Assembly: GCF_001436295.1 (NCBI RefSeq)
Contig: NZ_AYYY01000029.1
Location: forward strand, 1 to 64,000
DNA length: 64,000 nt
Origin: Paucilactobacillus vaccinostercus DSM 20634
GTDB taxonomy: Bacteria; Bacillota; Bacilli; Lactobacillales; Lactobacillaceae
Direction of reading: 5' to 3'
Made by a program: the position numbers and the translations under genes. This document shows positions 37,680 through 46,053 of the stretch, in pieces (within the stretch, counting starts at the first letter, position 1; the number at the start of each line of letters is the position of its first letter). The notes beneath the pieces were generated by a model, which had not been told where the DNA came from, searched no databases, and saw only the letters and a list, made by a program, of their open reading frames with translations.

Positions 37680-38474
37680 TTACAACAAATACTTCTTATC
37701 AAATTCTGGATCCTGACTCGTTAGAATCTTAGGACCATCCTTTGTAATGACAATCGTATGCTCATACTGGGCGCAATCCGAGCCGTCTTCCGTAACGTAG
37801 TATTCCCACTTATCATTCGGTGCCGTCTTCGACTTGATCTCCCAGCCGCCCGTCGTAATCATGGGTTCGATCGTAATCGTCATACCTTCTTTGAGCCGCA
37901 AACCATGGCCTGGTTCGCCGTATGCCGGCACATCTGGACGTTCATGCATCGTTGGTTGAATGCCATGCCCGATTAATTCGCGGACATCCCCACAACCCAT
38001 TTCTTCTTCGGTGTAATGCTGAATTGCGTAACCAATATCGCCAATCCGGTTACCGATCACAGCCTGATCAATTCCCAGATACAACGACTTCTTTGTCACA
38101 TCCATCAACCGTTGGCGTTCTGGCGAAATTTCACCCACCGCAAACGTCCAGCACGAATCACTCATGTATCCCTGCCAGTTCACAACGGTATCCACCGCCA
38201 CAATGTCGCCTTCTTTGAGCATCAACCCACGGCGAGGAACCGCATGGGCGACTTCATCATTAATTGAGACGCAAGTAGCATACTTGTATCCTTCGAATCC
38301 CATTTCGGCGGGAATCGCACCGTGACTTTCAATATATTCACGGCCAAACTTTTCAATTTCCCAGCTTGAAACACCAGGCTTGATAATATCTTGTAATCCG
38401 ATGTGCATGCCAGCCAAAATAGCACCCGACTTAGCCATGCCATCAATCTCACGTTGTGATTTAAGTGTGATCAC
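37680..38474 (-). CDS. map: Methionine aminopeptidase, type I
   Basis: It removes the initiator methionine from new proteins. The 264-residue enzyme has the pita-bread fold with metal ligands visible as D in VAVDTVVNWQGYMSD, H in IGHGIQPTMHE and E in MTITIEPMI. The start is GTG with GGGAG upstream. It has a short C-terminal extension over the minimal type I enzyme. Single-gene unit, convergent with azlCD. Confidence 0.92.
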   Translation of the reverse strand: MITLKSQREIDGMAKSGAILAGMHIGLQDIIKPGVSSWEIEKFGREYIESHGAIPAEMGFEGYKYATCVSINDEVAHAVPRRGLMLKEGDIVAVDTVVNWQGYMSDSCWTFAVGEISPERQRLMDVTKKSLYLGIDQAVIGNRIGDIGYAIQHYTEEEMGCGDVRELIGHGIQPTMHERPDVPAYGEPGHGLRLKEGMTITIEPMITTGGWEIKSKTAPNDKWEYYVTEDGSDCAQYEHTIVITKDGPKILTSQDPEFDKKYLL

Positions 38475-38558
38475 GATTTTGCATCTCCCATGTTAATTTG
38501 AACTTCACTAACCAGCTATTAGTGTACCACAAAGTTGTTCCTATCGTGGTTGGAAACC

Positions 38559-39614
38559 TTAGTGGACCAGCGTGGTGTAGATCGTGGACCCGACCGCCAA
38601 CACCATCAGCACGCCTACCATCACGACGTGGAACCATTTATGTCCCAGCAAAATCGCGACATATTCCCGAATTAGAGCGTTAGGAATAAAGAAGTTACTG
38701 GTTTTAGCACCCAAACCATCAATGTTTAACCCGACATAGCGGGCGTAACCGGCTGCGCGGTACGTATGATAGTCGCTTGTCGCAAACAGCCCCTTTGTGA
38801 GATCGAGTTGATGATCACTCACAATTTGTTTAGAAAACCGCATATTTTCCAAAGTATTCGTTGAGCGGTTTTCCATCAAAATTTGATCGCGTGGCACTCC
38901 AATTGATTCCGCATACTCCATCATGGCCTGCGCTTCCGGCACCTTTTCGTCCGCCCCTTGACCACCAGACATCACTAAAATGGGGCCCCGACCCGTTTTG
39001 GCAAGTTGTAGATCACGAAATTGTTTTGCGCGGTCAACCCGTGCGGCTAATAATGGGGACACGGTCCGCCCCTGTCGTAACCCCGCCCCTAATACAATAA
39101 TATAGTCCTTGTCCAAACTGGGTTTAAAAATCCGGGATAGGAAAAACGACGTCATAAAACAGAGAAACCAGAAAACAGCGTAGAGCACGACAACGTCCAC
39201 CACATTCGAAATCAGTTGCACAACTAAGCTGGGAAAAATTCGATTTAATATGCCAAAAATAAACGGACTGAGCACAATTAACAATCCTAGAAATAACGTC
39301 AGCATATTCGGAATCGTGTGACTTTCCTTACGCCAAACAATCGCGGCATTGATGAGTAGAATCACGCCCAAAAAGACGTAAATCAAAATGATGGTCATCA
39401 CAACCAACGCCATCATCACCAAGAAAACAACCGTGAACGCTCGGTTATGCAAAAACAACACCGTTGCACTCAGGGCCACTAGTATACATCCTAGCAGCAA
39501 GTTTCCTAACACCCCATTTAATAACCGGACCTTATTCGTTCTCATACTTAATGCTAAACACGCTAGTACAACTACGACTAACGCCCAGCTACCACCAAAT
39601 AACCACGCACTCAT
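38559..39614 (-). CDS. YdcF-like DUF218 membrane protein
   Basis: The 351-residue protein has four to five N-terminal hydrophobic segments and an outer or cytosolic DUF218 domain (about residues 165-310) opening with DYIIVLGAGLRQGRTVSPLLAARVD and containing SGGQGADEKVPEAQAM. DUF218/SanA proteins act in envelope processes; the activity is not known. A last hydrophobic segment closes the protein. I choose the ATG after GTGGCAAAA, ten bases beyond GGAGG. Confidence 0.8.
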   Translation of the reverse strand: MSAWLFGGSWALVVVVLACLALSMRTNKVRLLNGVLGNLLLGCILVALSATVLFLHNRAFTVVFLVMMALVVMTIILIYVFLGVILLINAAIVWRKESHTIPNMLTLFLGLLIVLSPFIFGILNRIFPSLVVQLISNVVDVVVLYAVFWFLCFMTSFFLSRIFKPSLDKDYIIVLGAGLRQGRTVSPLLAARVDRAKQFRDLQLAKTGRGPILVMSGGQGADEKVPEAQAMMEYAESIGVPRDQILMENRSTNTLENMRFSKQIVSDHQLDLTKGLFATSDYHTYRAAGYARYVGLNIDGLGAKTSNFFIPNALIREYVAILLGHKWFHVVMVGVLMVLAVGSTIYTTLVH

Positions 39615-39697
39615 TTTTGCCACTCCTCCATTATTATCTCATTCAAATTCTACCGATTTCTCGCATTGTTGTATAGCACTATGTCCAAGTTGCTTTT

Positions 39698-39744
39698 AAA
39701 TAGTAATAGTTACTATTTACATTCATTACTTTTTCCGTTATAGT
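39698..39744 (+). promoter_or_regulatory. rpsN promoter with Zur box
   Basis: A 21-bp palindrome (39698-39718; arms AAATAGTAA/TTACTATTT) differs from the Bacillus Zur box at three positions. It touches the -35 box TTTACA (39716-39721), which pairs with TATAGT (39739-39744) at 17 bp. Zinc-bound Zur would block this promoter. Confidence 0.75.
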
Positions 39745-39750
39745 GGAGAA

Positions 39751-39948
39751 TATCAGGACACATTACTAGCCATTCGGCCACAACTTCTGGTAGACTAGTC
39801 ACGACTTCGGCGGTGACTGACAGGTTTCGTCATCAAACAGGACCTGTTTTAAAAATCTGTAACAATCACGGTCCACCTTGTTCGGCCCGGATTGACCCTA
39901 GGTACCACTATTAACCCAACCCACACCAATTTAGAATGGAGAACCAAA
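39751..39948 (+). promoter_or_regulatory. Long structured 5' leader of rpsN
   Basis: The predicted transcript has about 200 nt before the rpsN start and no gene in it. It holds an AGTCAC/GTGACT hairpin near 39798-39820 and the palindrome AAACAGGACCTGTTT near 39835-39849. It may fold as a regulatory RNA; no known class was recognised. Confidence 0.4.
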
Positions 39949-40218
39949 ATGGCTAAAAAATCAAAAATTGCCAAAGCACAAAAAATTGACGCTACAATCG
40001 AAAAGTACGCAGCCCTTCGTCAGGAACTTAAAGCTAATCACGACTACGCTGCACTCAGCCAGCTTCCTCGTAATGCTTCGCCTACACGCCGGCACCGTCG
40101 CGATGTCCTAGATGGTCGTCCTCGTGGTTACATGCGGAAGTTCAACATGTCACGACTTAACTTTCGGGAATACGCCCACGCTGGTCAAATTCCAGGCGTC
40201 AAAAAAGCAAGTTGGTAA
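39949..40218 (+). CDS. rpsN: 30S ribosomal protein S14, zinc-independent form
   Basis: The 89-residue protein has the S14 core with [28 protein letters not shown] but lacks the CxxC pairs of the zinc form, so it is the C-minus paralogue. Such paralogues replace the zinc-binding S14 when zinc is scarce. The Zur box at its promoter fits that role. GGAGA precedes the ATG. It is isolated from the main ribosomal protein operons. Confidence 0.95.
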   Translation: MAKKSKIAKAQKIDATIEKYAALRQELKANHDYAALSQLPRNASPTRRHRRDVLDGRPRGYMRKFNMSRLNFREYAHAGQIPGVKKASW

Positions 40219-40220
40219 TC

Positions 40221-40267
40221 AAAAACAGCAAGTTATGCTCCTTCAACGGGGTATAACCTGCTGTTTT
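40221..40267 (+). terminator. rpsN terminator
   Basis: AAAAACAGCA/TGCTGTTTTT outer arms with an inner GTTAT/ATAAC stem, few mismatches and a T run follow the rpsN stop directly. Confidence 0.8.
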
Positions 40268-40274
40268 TTTATTT

Positions 40275-40598
40275 CTAATGCGCTGAACCAAACAGGTTCA
40301 AAATAATACTTCCCAGTAAAATGAGGGTAATACCGATCACACTGGCTAAGTTGATTGACTCGCGTAGGATAAATACTGAAATGAGGGTAATGACAACCGT
40401 CCCCACTCCTGACCACATGGCGTAGGCAATGCTCAAATTAATACTACGAAAAGCGAGTGATAGGAAGTAAAAGCACATGACATACCCGACAACCACTCCC
40501 ACACTCGGCCACAGATGACTAAAGCCGTTCGAGTATTTCAAAAAACTAGTCCCAGCAATTTCGCCGACTACCGCCAGACCTAAATATAAGTATCCCAT
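40275..40598 (-). CDS. Small multidrug resistance protein, EmrE/QacE type
   Basis: The 107-residue protein has four membrane helices and the conserved proton-coupling glutamate in GLAVVGEIAGTSFLKYS. That sequence places it in the drug-exporting EmrE group, unlike the SugE-type gene at 32302. Two adjacent ATGs are possible; I use the second, eight bases after GGAG. It may form homodimers. Single-gene unit. Confidence 0.87.
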   Translation of the reverse strand: MGYLYLGLAVVGEIAGTSFLKYSNGFSHLWPSVGVVVGYVMCFYFLSLAFRSINLSIAYAMWSGVGTVVITLISVFILRESINLASVIGITLILLGSIILNLFGSAH

Positions 40599-40641
40599 CA
40601 TACCATCTCCGTTGTTTCAAATGTTCTCGGAGAATATCATA

Positions 40642-40806
40642 CTACTTTTGGCGGTGACTGAAATGACTAATTACCACTTCTGCGACGCCTGCCACAATCC
40701 CGACCCCAATACTGAGCGGCCATTTCTTGGTTAAAATCCCGCATACAACCGCGATCGCAATCCCAGTTGTAATACCATTTACAATATCCTTTGATTGTAT
40801 GTTCAT
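40642..40806 (-). CDS. Small membrane protein
   Basis: This 54-residue product has a hydrophobic region at about residues 10-42 with two possible short helices split by TKKWP, and a basic tail HFSHRQK. AAGGGGGA precedes the start at MNIQSKD. I do not recognise the family. It is upstream of and on the same strand as the SMR gene, with a 43-bp gap. Confidence 0.6.
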   Translation of the reverse strand: MNIQSKDIVNGITTGIAIAVVCGILTKKWPLSIGVGIVAGVAEVVISHFSHRQK

Positions 40807-40901
40807 TACAACGATCCCCCTTAGTTTCCCCTTTATCATACCAGATTCATCGTCACAAATTATGCTATACTGGGGCAAATAACACGAATTGAGGTTTTAC
40901 C

Positions 40902-41312
40902 ATGATTAAACCCATCAACCACGATCTGACGTTTCTAGCTCAAAAGGCCCACCCGGCCACTACTGCGGATCGCCAGATCATCACCGATCTGCTCGACACC
41001 TTAGCCGCCCATCACGATGACTGCGTCGGAATGGCAGCCAACATGATTGGCATCAACAAGCGCATTATCGTTGTTCAAATGGGACCCTTTGCCGTTCCAC
41101 TGGTCAATCCAAAAATTACACACCGCGCCAATCCCCATTCCGTGACGGAGGGTTGTCTTTCAATCAGTGGACAAAAAACGACCACGCGCTACCAATCCAT
41201 TACCGTTAGCTATCTCGATCGGCAGTTTCAGCCACAGCAACAGACCTTCACGGACTGGATCGCTCAAATCATCCAGCACGAACTCGACCACTGTGAGGGC
41301 ATTTTGATTTAA
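40902..41312 (+). CDS. Peptide deformylase-like protein
   Basis: The 136-residue protein keeps the metal motifs EGCLS (83-87) and HELDH (126-130), so it should bind Fe or Zn. The first motif reads GMAANMIG at 43-50, with Met instead of the usual Gln that helps form the oxyanion hole. It is shorter than the main type II enzyme of lactobacilli and may be a minor or altered deformylase. GAGG precedes the start. Single-gene unit. Confidence 0.8.
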   Translation: MIKPINHDLTFLAQKAHPATTADRQIITDLLDTLAAHHDDCVGMAANMIGINKRIIVVQMGPFAVPLVNPKITHRANPHSVTEGCLSISGQKTTTRYQSITVSYLDRQFQPQQQTFTDWIAQIIQHELDHCEGILI

Positions 41313-41325
41313 GGAACATTTCCCC

Positions 41326-41357
41326 AAAAGGGCCATGACGATTGTCATGGCCCTTTT
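41326..41357. terminator. Bidirectional terminator
   Basis: A 14-bp perfect stem (41326-41339 with 41344-41357) and GATT loop lie between the deformylase-like gene and the acetyltransferase gene. Confidence 0.85.
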
Positions 41358-41371
41358 AAGATTGAAGAAAA

Positions 41372-41989
41372 CTAATCTTCTGTATCCGTATGCTTAATAA
41401 TTCGAGCTGGATTACCCGCCGCTACCACGTTACTTGGTAAATCATGGGTAACCACACTACCGGCGCCAACGACGACATTGTCACCCAGTGTAACACCAGG
41501 TAATAAGATCACCGAGCCGCCGAACCAGCAGTCATCCCCAATTGTGATTGGTCGATCGTATTGCCAACCTTCACGACGTAATTTAACATTCGAAGGATGA
41601 TGGTTCGGTGTGTAAAGCTGACAATTTGGGCCAATAAAGCAGTGCTTGCCAATCGTAATTTTACCGGCACTCAATATTTGAAGATTTGCGTTAATGAATG
41701 TTCCCTCTCCAATATAGAGGTTATTAGGATGCTCAATAGAACAAATTGGATAATAAATATCAACGCCCGCTTCAATGTTTGGCAAAAAATCTCGTACCAT
41801 CTGGTCGGCCTTCTCAATGTCAGTTTTTGCCACATCATTGATCTGCTGCACAATTTGAGCACTTCGTTTAACAATGGCTTGCATTTTTGGCTCATGCCCA
41901 TATTGATACCAATCCCCATCGGCAACTCGTTCAAATATATCTTTTTTTAGCAATTCTTCTACGTTTGGATCTGCTGGTCGTTTACTCAT
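41372..41989 (-). CDS. Maltose/galactoside O-acetyltransferase-like protein
   Basis: The 205-residue protein has the N-terminal Mac helix region and a left-handed beta-helix with hexapeptide repeats (IGKHCFIGPNCQLYTPNHHP, then GDDCWFGGSVILLPGV). The conserved histidine in TPNHHP is the catalytic base. These enzymes acetylate sugars with acetyl-CoA. GGGAG precedes MSKRPADP. Single-gene unit. Confidence 0.88.
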   Translation of the reverse strand: MSKRPADPNVEELLKKDIFERVADGDWYQYGHEPKMQAIVKRSAQIVQQINDVAKTDIEKADQMVRDFLPNIEAGVDIYYPICSIEHPNNLYIGEGTFINANLQILSAGKITIGKHCFIGPNCQLYTPNHHPSNVKLRREGWQYDRPITIGDDCWFGGSVILLPGVTLGDNVVVGAGSVVTHDLPSNVVAAGNPARIIKHTDTED

Positions 41990-42126
41990 TTGCAATACTC
42001 CCTTACGGTTTCGTTATTGCTTTTTATCTTATCACAAATAAGTAAGCGGTTTAATAAATTTATCCGGATAATTTTTCCTATATTAAAATTTATTTGATGA
42101 TTTAAACCAATATTTCCCGGCAGACA

Positions 42127-42169
42127 AACTAAAAAGGACGAAAAAGTTTTTTCGTCCCTTTTAGTTTTT
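42127..42169 (-). terminator. panE terminator
   Basis: A 20-bp near-perfect hairpin (42127-42169) with A and T runs directly follows panE. Confidence 0.8.
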
Positions 42170-42173
42170 ACAA

Positions 42174-43151
42174 TCAGCTTCCAGTCTCCCCTTGCTGTTG
42201 CTTTAATTCCCGCTGTTTTCCTAACTCGGCTAAATGAACTTCGTGAGTTAAAAAGGCATGGGTCTTGGCATCGTAGTTATGCCGACGACCGATTTTGACG
42301 AGGTAGCCATTAATGTAGTCCACTTCGGTTGGCCGATAGTTATGCATATCCTGATACATTGATGGATAATGCAGGGGCATCGCCTCCTTGCTAACATACA
42401 TGATGCTAGCTACTTCGTCTTGACGCGTGTTGATCAGTTTAACCCCGTCTCGTTCACAGACATCGTAGGCTTCATCAATCAACTGACGTGCCATCTCTTC
42501 GGCACCATCGTACGCGGCATACTCACCCATGGTCATTTCGAACATCGTGCAAATCGTGTTAACCACCGAATTGAAGACCACTTTTGCCAACAAGGTTCCG
42601 GCAAAGTTGGTTGTCAGCGTTGGATGGAACTGCGCTTTTTCTAATTCGGTCACTAATTGATGCGTGAATTCGTCCGGTTTTTCCGTATAGTTGGCTAAGT
42701 TCATTGAGCCAGCACCGCGCTTACCGATAAAATCAACATCCCCAGCACCATTAAGCACCGTGGCAACCAAAGCGGTCCCCGCAATCAACTTCTGTGGTTC
42801 AAAATACTTAGCTAACTTTTCGATATGTCCCATCCCGTTCATGCAGGTAAATGCATATTGGGTTGGTTTAAAGAAGTGTGCACAGCGTTCTAGCATTTCT
42901 GCCAGTTGCATTTGCTTCGTGAAAAATATGTAACAGTCCGGATTACCCTGGTACTCTTCTGGATAGTAAATGTCGATATCCACAAGGTGCTTATCTTCGT
43001 GGTCACGGGACACATATACGCCACCCTGCTCACGAATTTTTTCAACATTGTCTTTCCAGCCGTCCACAAAATCGACTTCGTTACCGGCGTCCTTCAACAA
43101 AATTCCATAGAGCAAACCCATCGCGCCTGATCCAATGACAGTAAACTTCAT
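42174..43151 (-). CDS. panE: Ketopantoate reductase family protein
   Basis: The 325-residue oxidoreductase opens with the NADP motif GSGAMGLLYG and has the KQMQL loop near residue 79 and the catalytic lysine in the LLAKVVFNSVVNTI segment near residue 190. It would reduce ketopantoate to pantoate; in lactic acid bacteria some members instead reduce branched 2-keto acids. No pan genes are adjacent, so the physiological substrate is open. Single-gene unit. Confidence 0.82.
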   Translation of the reverse strand: MKFTVIGSGAMGLLYGILLKDAGNEVDFVDGWKDNVEKIREQGGVYVSRDHEDKHLVDIDIYYPEEYQGNPDCYIFFTKQMQLAEMLERCAHFFKPTQYAFTCMNGMGHIEKLAKYFEPQKLIAGTALVATVLNGAGDVDFIGKRGAGSMNLANYTEKPDEFTHQLVTELEKAQFHPTLTTNFAGTLLAKVVFNSVVNTICTMFEMTMGEYAAYDGAEEMARQLIDEAYDVCERDGVKLINTRQDEVASIMYVSKEAMPLHYPSMYQDMHNYRPTEVDYINGYLVKIGRRHNYDAKTHAFLTHEVHLAELGKQRELKQQQGETGS

Positions 43152-43524
43152 TATCCTACCCCCTAAAGTAATGACTCATTAAAAAAGTTTAATCAGTCAC
43201 TCATTATTTTCCTATAAAAATGAGAAAAGTCAATGTATTTTGCCATAATTGATAAGTTTATATACTTTTAGTTATAAGTAACAACTTATTTATAGTTATA
43301 TTATTAGAATTGAGTTAATTCCTTAATTCCAGCCACTATTAAGACGATCATTCAACTTACTAATCGGCGCATTATTAATCGCTAGCACCAGTTTCCTACT
43401 CCAGAATCCCCCTTCCGATGGCTTGCTAAATTACCTTTACCAAATCCTAGACGTTTTGAATTGTATTTTGGCACCTCCTGTACTAGGCTGATGTTAATTT
43501 AATCAATGAGAGAGGGGTATTCGA
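43152..43524. other. Intergenic region without a gene
   Basis: This 373-bp gap between divergent panE and an aldo/keto reductase gene is AT-rich in its left half. I see no gene remnant in any frame. A weak promoter TTGGCA/TGTTAA near 43469-43498 could serve the right-hand gene. Confidence 0.4.
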
Positions 43525-44361
43525 ATGAAAATCGGGTCACAATCGGTGTCTAATCTAGGCATGGGAACTTGGTATCTGGGCGAAGGGGACGCCCAACAAA
43601 GTACACAGGAGATTGCCGCGCTTCGCTACGGCATTGAGCACGGTATCAACGTCATCGACACCGCCGAAATGTACGGTCAAGGTGCGGCTGAGTCCCTTGT
43701 CGGCCAGGCCATTATTCCCTATCAACGCGAACAGCTTTTTCTGATTTCTAAATTTTATCCGTGGCACGCAACCCTTAATACGATGCGAACCGCCCTCAAA
43801 AACAGCCTGCAGCGGCTTCAAACCAACTACCTTGATCTCTACTTACTTCATTGGCCGGGCGACACTCCCATCAAGGAAACGTTGCAGGGACTGCAGACAC
43901 TACAACGCGAAGGCCTAATCAAGCAATACGGTGTTTCCAATTTTGACACGGCCGATTTACGGATGGCGCATCTCACCATGCCTTCGGCCACAATTAGTAC
44001 CAATGAAGTCCTATACAACCTCGATTCACGCGGTATCGAGTATGATCTATTGCCCTACCATCAGGATCAGGGTATTGCGACAATTGGCTATTCTCCGTTT
44101 GGTTCGGGCGACGGTCAGGAGATTCACCTTCCCGATGCACTGGCGGAACTCGCACGGGCCAAGCAAATCACTGTTCATCAACTATTACTCGCTTGGGTAT
44201 TACGTAATAATGATGTCTTGGCGATTCCCAAGGCCAGTTCTATCGACCATGTTCAGGCCAATATTGCGGCTCAAGCCGTCACTTGGACGCCACAGGAATT
44301 GGCCGTCATTGATCAGGCTTTTCCTCGGCCGACACGCAAAACACCGCTCAAGGTTATTTAA
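43525..44361 (+). CDS. Aldo/keto reductase
   Basis: The 278-residue TIM-barrel enzyme has DTAEMYGQGAAESLVG near residue 47, the lysine in ISKFYPWH near 76, and IPKASSIDHVQANI near residue 234. It belongs to the 2,5-diketo-gluconate reductase-like group, different from the enzyme at 29107. The substrate is unknown. GAGAGGGG precedes the start. Single-gene unit. Confidence 0.87.
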   Translation: MKIGSQSVSNLGMGTWYLGEGDAQQSTQEIAALRYGIEHGINVIDTAEMYGQGAAESLVGQAIIPYQREQLFLISKFYPWHATLNTMRTALKNSLQRLQTNYLDLYLLHWPGDTPIKETLQGLQTLQREGLIKQYGVSNFDTADLRMAHLTMPSATISTNEVLYNLDSRGIEYDLLPYHQDQGIATIGYSPFGSGDGQEIHLPDALAELARAKQITVHQLLLAWVLRNNDVLAIPKASSIDHVQANIAAQAVTWTPQELAVIDQAFPRPTRKTPLKVI

Positions 44362-44365
44362 TCTC

Positions 44366-44410
44366 AAAAAAATGCACGCCTCCAGTTAACCGGATGACGT
44401 GCATTTTTTA
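44366..44410. terminator. Bidirectional terminator
   Basis: AAAAAATGCACG/CGTGCATTTTT arms enclose a longer loop between the convergent aldo/keto reductase and HAD genes. Confidence 0.75.
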
Positions 44411-45262
44411 TTACGCAGTTTGCTCTTCATCTTCCTGAGCATCAGCAATCACTTGATCAATAACATCTAAAACGCCATCACGATTATTATCCGGTGCCAG
44501 ATGATGTGCTGCGGCCTTTGCCGACTGGTGCGCATTTTGCATAGCGTACCCGTATGGTGTCATTTCCAACATCGCCACATCATTTTCGTTATCTCCAAAC
44601 GTCATCACTTCGTCATCTTGAATGCGATACTTCGCCTGCAAGTGCGCAATTCCCGTTCGTTTATTAACACCTCTAAGACCAATTAATTCCGTATTGAATC
44701 CCGATGCGAGGCTTTCCAGTTTCGCCGGTAACGCCTGCTTCACGCGCTTCGTTTGTGCGGCAAAATCGACGTCAGCATTAAACCAAATCCCCAGCTTCAC
44801 GATGGGATCATCTAAACGCCTACTCGACACGTCTAAAATATGATCAACCCGTGTCAATTCGTTATAGTAACGCTGTTTAATCTTGAAAATCGTCGGTGAT
44901 TCTTGTTGATCAACATACGCACTCCGGGCACCAGAAACCACCGTCGTTGCTAGTGGCACATTAAAGTCCGTCTTAACGAGCTGTTGTACTTGTTGCAACA
45001 GTTCCTGCGGAATCGTCTCTACCGCCAACAATTGACCATCAGAATACACGATCGACCCATTCTCAGAGATGAAATCCATCTGATCGGCCACAGCCGAAAA
45101 CTTACTTTGAAGTCGTTGTCGCTGCGATCCACTAGCAGCGACAAACCGAATCCCAAGTTGCCGCAATTTCGCAAACTGCTGATTAAACCGTCGAACGTCA
45201 TATTGATCATCGTCACGCAAAAACGTGCCATCCATATCGACGGCGATCATTTTAATTGTCAT
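44411..45262 (-). CDS. Cof-type HAD-superfamily phosphatase
   Basis: The 283-residue protein has motif I DMDGTFLRDDD near residue 8, the SGSQR threonine/serine motif, and the C-terminal GDNENDVAMLE motif, which place it in the Cof/YidA sugar-phosphate phosphatase group. The substrate is not known. The start MTIKMIAVD follows GAGGGAG. Acidic residues end the protein. Confidence 0.88.
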   Translation of the reverse strand: MTIKMIAVDMDGTFLRDDDQYDVRRFNQQFAKLRQLGIRFVAASGSQRQRLQSKFSAVADQMDFISENGSIVYSDGQLLAVETIPQELLQQVQQLVKTDFNVPLATTVVSGARSAYVDQQESPTIFKIKQRYYNELTRVDHILDVSSRRLDDPIVKLGIWFNADVDFAAQTKRVKQALPAKLESLASGFNTELIGLRGVNKRTGIAHLQAKYRIQDDEVMTFGDNENDVAMLEMTPYGYAMQNAHQSAKAAAHHLAPDNNRDGVLDVIDQVIADAQEDEEQTA

Positions 45263-45344
45263 GTTACTCCCTCTCTTATCAAACCTGTGCTGCCAACACA
45301 TTACTGGACCATCATATCAAATCCAAAAGAGAAGGGTCAAACAA

Positions 45345-45470
45345 ATGGCCGCAAAAAAAGCGCACCGAAACTCAGCTCGATCCGCTTCACCCGCCTTGAC
45401 AATCATTTGTAGTCATCCCCAGTTTATCCAGTTTATACATAAGTTAAATTCCTGGATAGGTTTAATATAA
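45345..45470 (+). CDS. Possible 41-residue basic peptide
   Basis: GAAGGG lies eight bases before the ATG. The product has a basic first half (AAKKAHRNSARSA) and a more hydrophobic second half. Its last bases overlap the end of the opposite ribbon-helix-helix gene. No family is recognised and the evidence is thin. Confidence 0.25.
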   Translation: MAAKKAHRNSARSASPALTIICSHPQFIQFIHKLNSWIGLI

Positions 45471-45611
45471 ATGAGTTGGTTGCTTCGTCAAGTATTCCTT
45501 AATTAATTGCTCTAAGATGCCTGCAACACTAGTATTTTGTTCCACCGCAACAATCTTTAACTGTTTGATGAGATCGCCATCTAGGGTTGTTGTAAATTTC
45601 TTCTTTTCCAC
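45462..45611 (-). CDS. Small ribbon-helix-helix (CopG/Arc-like) regulator
   Basis: This 49-residue gene is short enough to be missed by gene callers. The sequence follows the RHH plan: a basic N-terminal strand (KKKFTTTLDG), helix A (DLIKQLKIVAVEQ), a turn (NTSV) and helix B (AGILEQLIKEYLTK). Such proteins dimerise and bind DNA with the paired strands. The start is GTG with AAGGGG upstream; an in-frame stop three codons before it rules out a longer form. The promoter is flanked by GTACGTATTT/AAATACGTAC repeats, suggesting autorepression. No toxin gene lies beside it. Confidence 0.75.
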   Translation of the reverse strand: MEKKKFTTTLDGDLIKQLKIVAVEQNTSVAGILEQLIKEYLTKQPTHLY

Positions 45612-45628
45612 CAGTGATCATCCCCTTT

Positions 45629-45670
45629 GTACGTATTTTATCGTTTTCATGGCGTCAGGTAAATACGTAC
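45629..45670 (-). promoter_or_regulatory. RHH promoter with flanking inverted-repeat operator
   Basis: On the minus strand TTTACC and TAAAAT are 17 bp apart. A 10-bp perfect inverted repeat (45629-45638 and 45661-45670) overlaps both boxes, the layout of an autorepressed promoter. Confidence 0.65.
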
Positions 45671-45684
45671 GATAGTACAATTCA

Positions 45685-45728
45685 CAAAAAAGGTGGATCT
45701 TTTTACTTAGTTAAGTCAAAAGTCCACC
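45685..45728 (-). terminator. Terminator
   Basis: GGTGGA/TCCACC arms with inner CTTTT/AAAAG and ACTTA/TAAGT stems (45692-45728) are followed by TTTTTT on the minus strand, 44 bp after the stop of the small membrane protein gene. Confidence 0.7.
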
Positions 45729-45771
45729 CTGACGGTTCATCACTGATTAATTGATTAATATAATTAAGTTA

Positions 45772-46032
45772 TTAGTTAAAATTACCCAGAAACATCGCCA
45801 GACCGCCACCAATGAGGACTGCCAGAATCAAGATGCCCGCCAATAATACGTTAAATGCAAGTCCTAATCCACCACAGACCAGTAGTAGGATAAAAATAAT
45901 CGGATGCCGAAAACAAAATCGGATAAATCCCATGATTAGTTTGATGAACAAAATTGCAAATACGAGTATCCCGGCCGCGACACCAATTTTTCCCGCATTC
46001 GCCATTGCGAGTGGTGCTACTAACATTGTCAT
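45772..46032 (-). CDS. Small integral membrane protein
   Basis: The 86-residue protein has two to three hydrophobic segments (about 14-36, 43-66 and 68-82) with a short basic loop FRFCFRHP. It has no recognised family. GGAAGG lies upstream of the ATG. It follows the matrixin gene by 21 bp on the same strand, so the two may be cotranscribed. Confidence 0.6.
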   Translation of the reverse strand: MTMLVAPLAMANAGKIGVAAGILVFAILFIKLIMGFIRFCFRHPIIFILLLVCGGLGLAFNVLLAGILILAVLIGGGLAMFLGNFN

Positions 46033-46053
46033 TTTGCTTTAATTCCTTCCATT

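Noticed and set aside
43152-43524. Possible degenerate gene in the panE intergenic region
   Set aside because: All frames are broken by stops and no protein family is recognisable.
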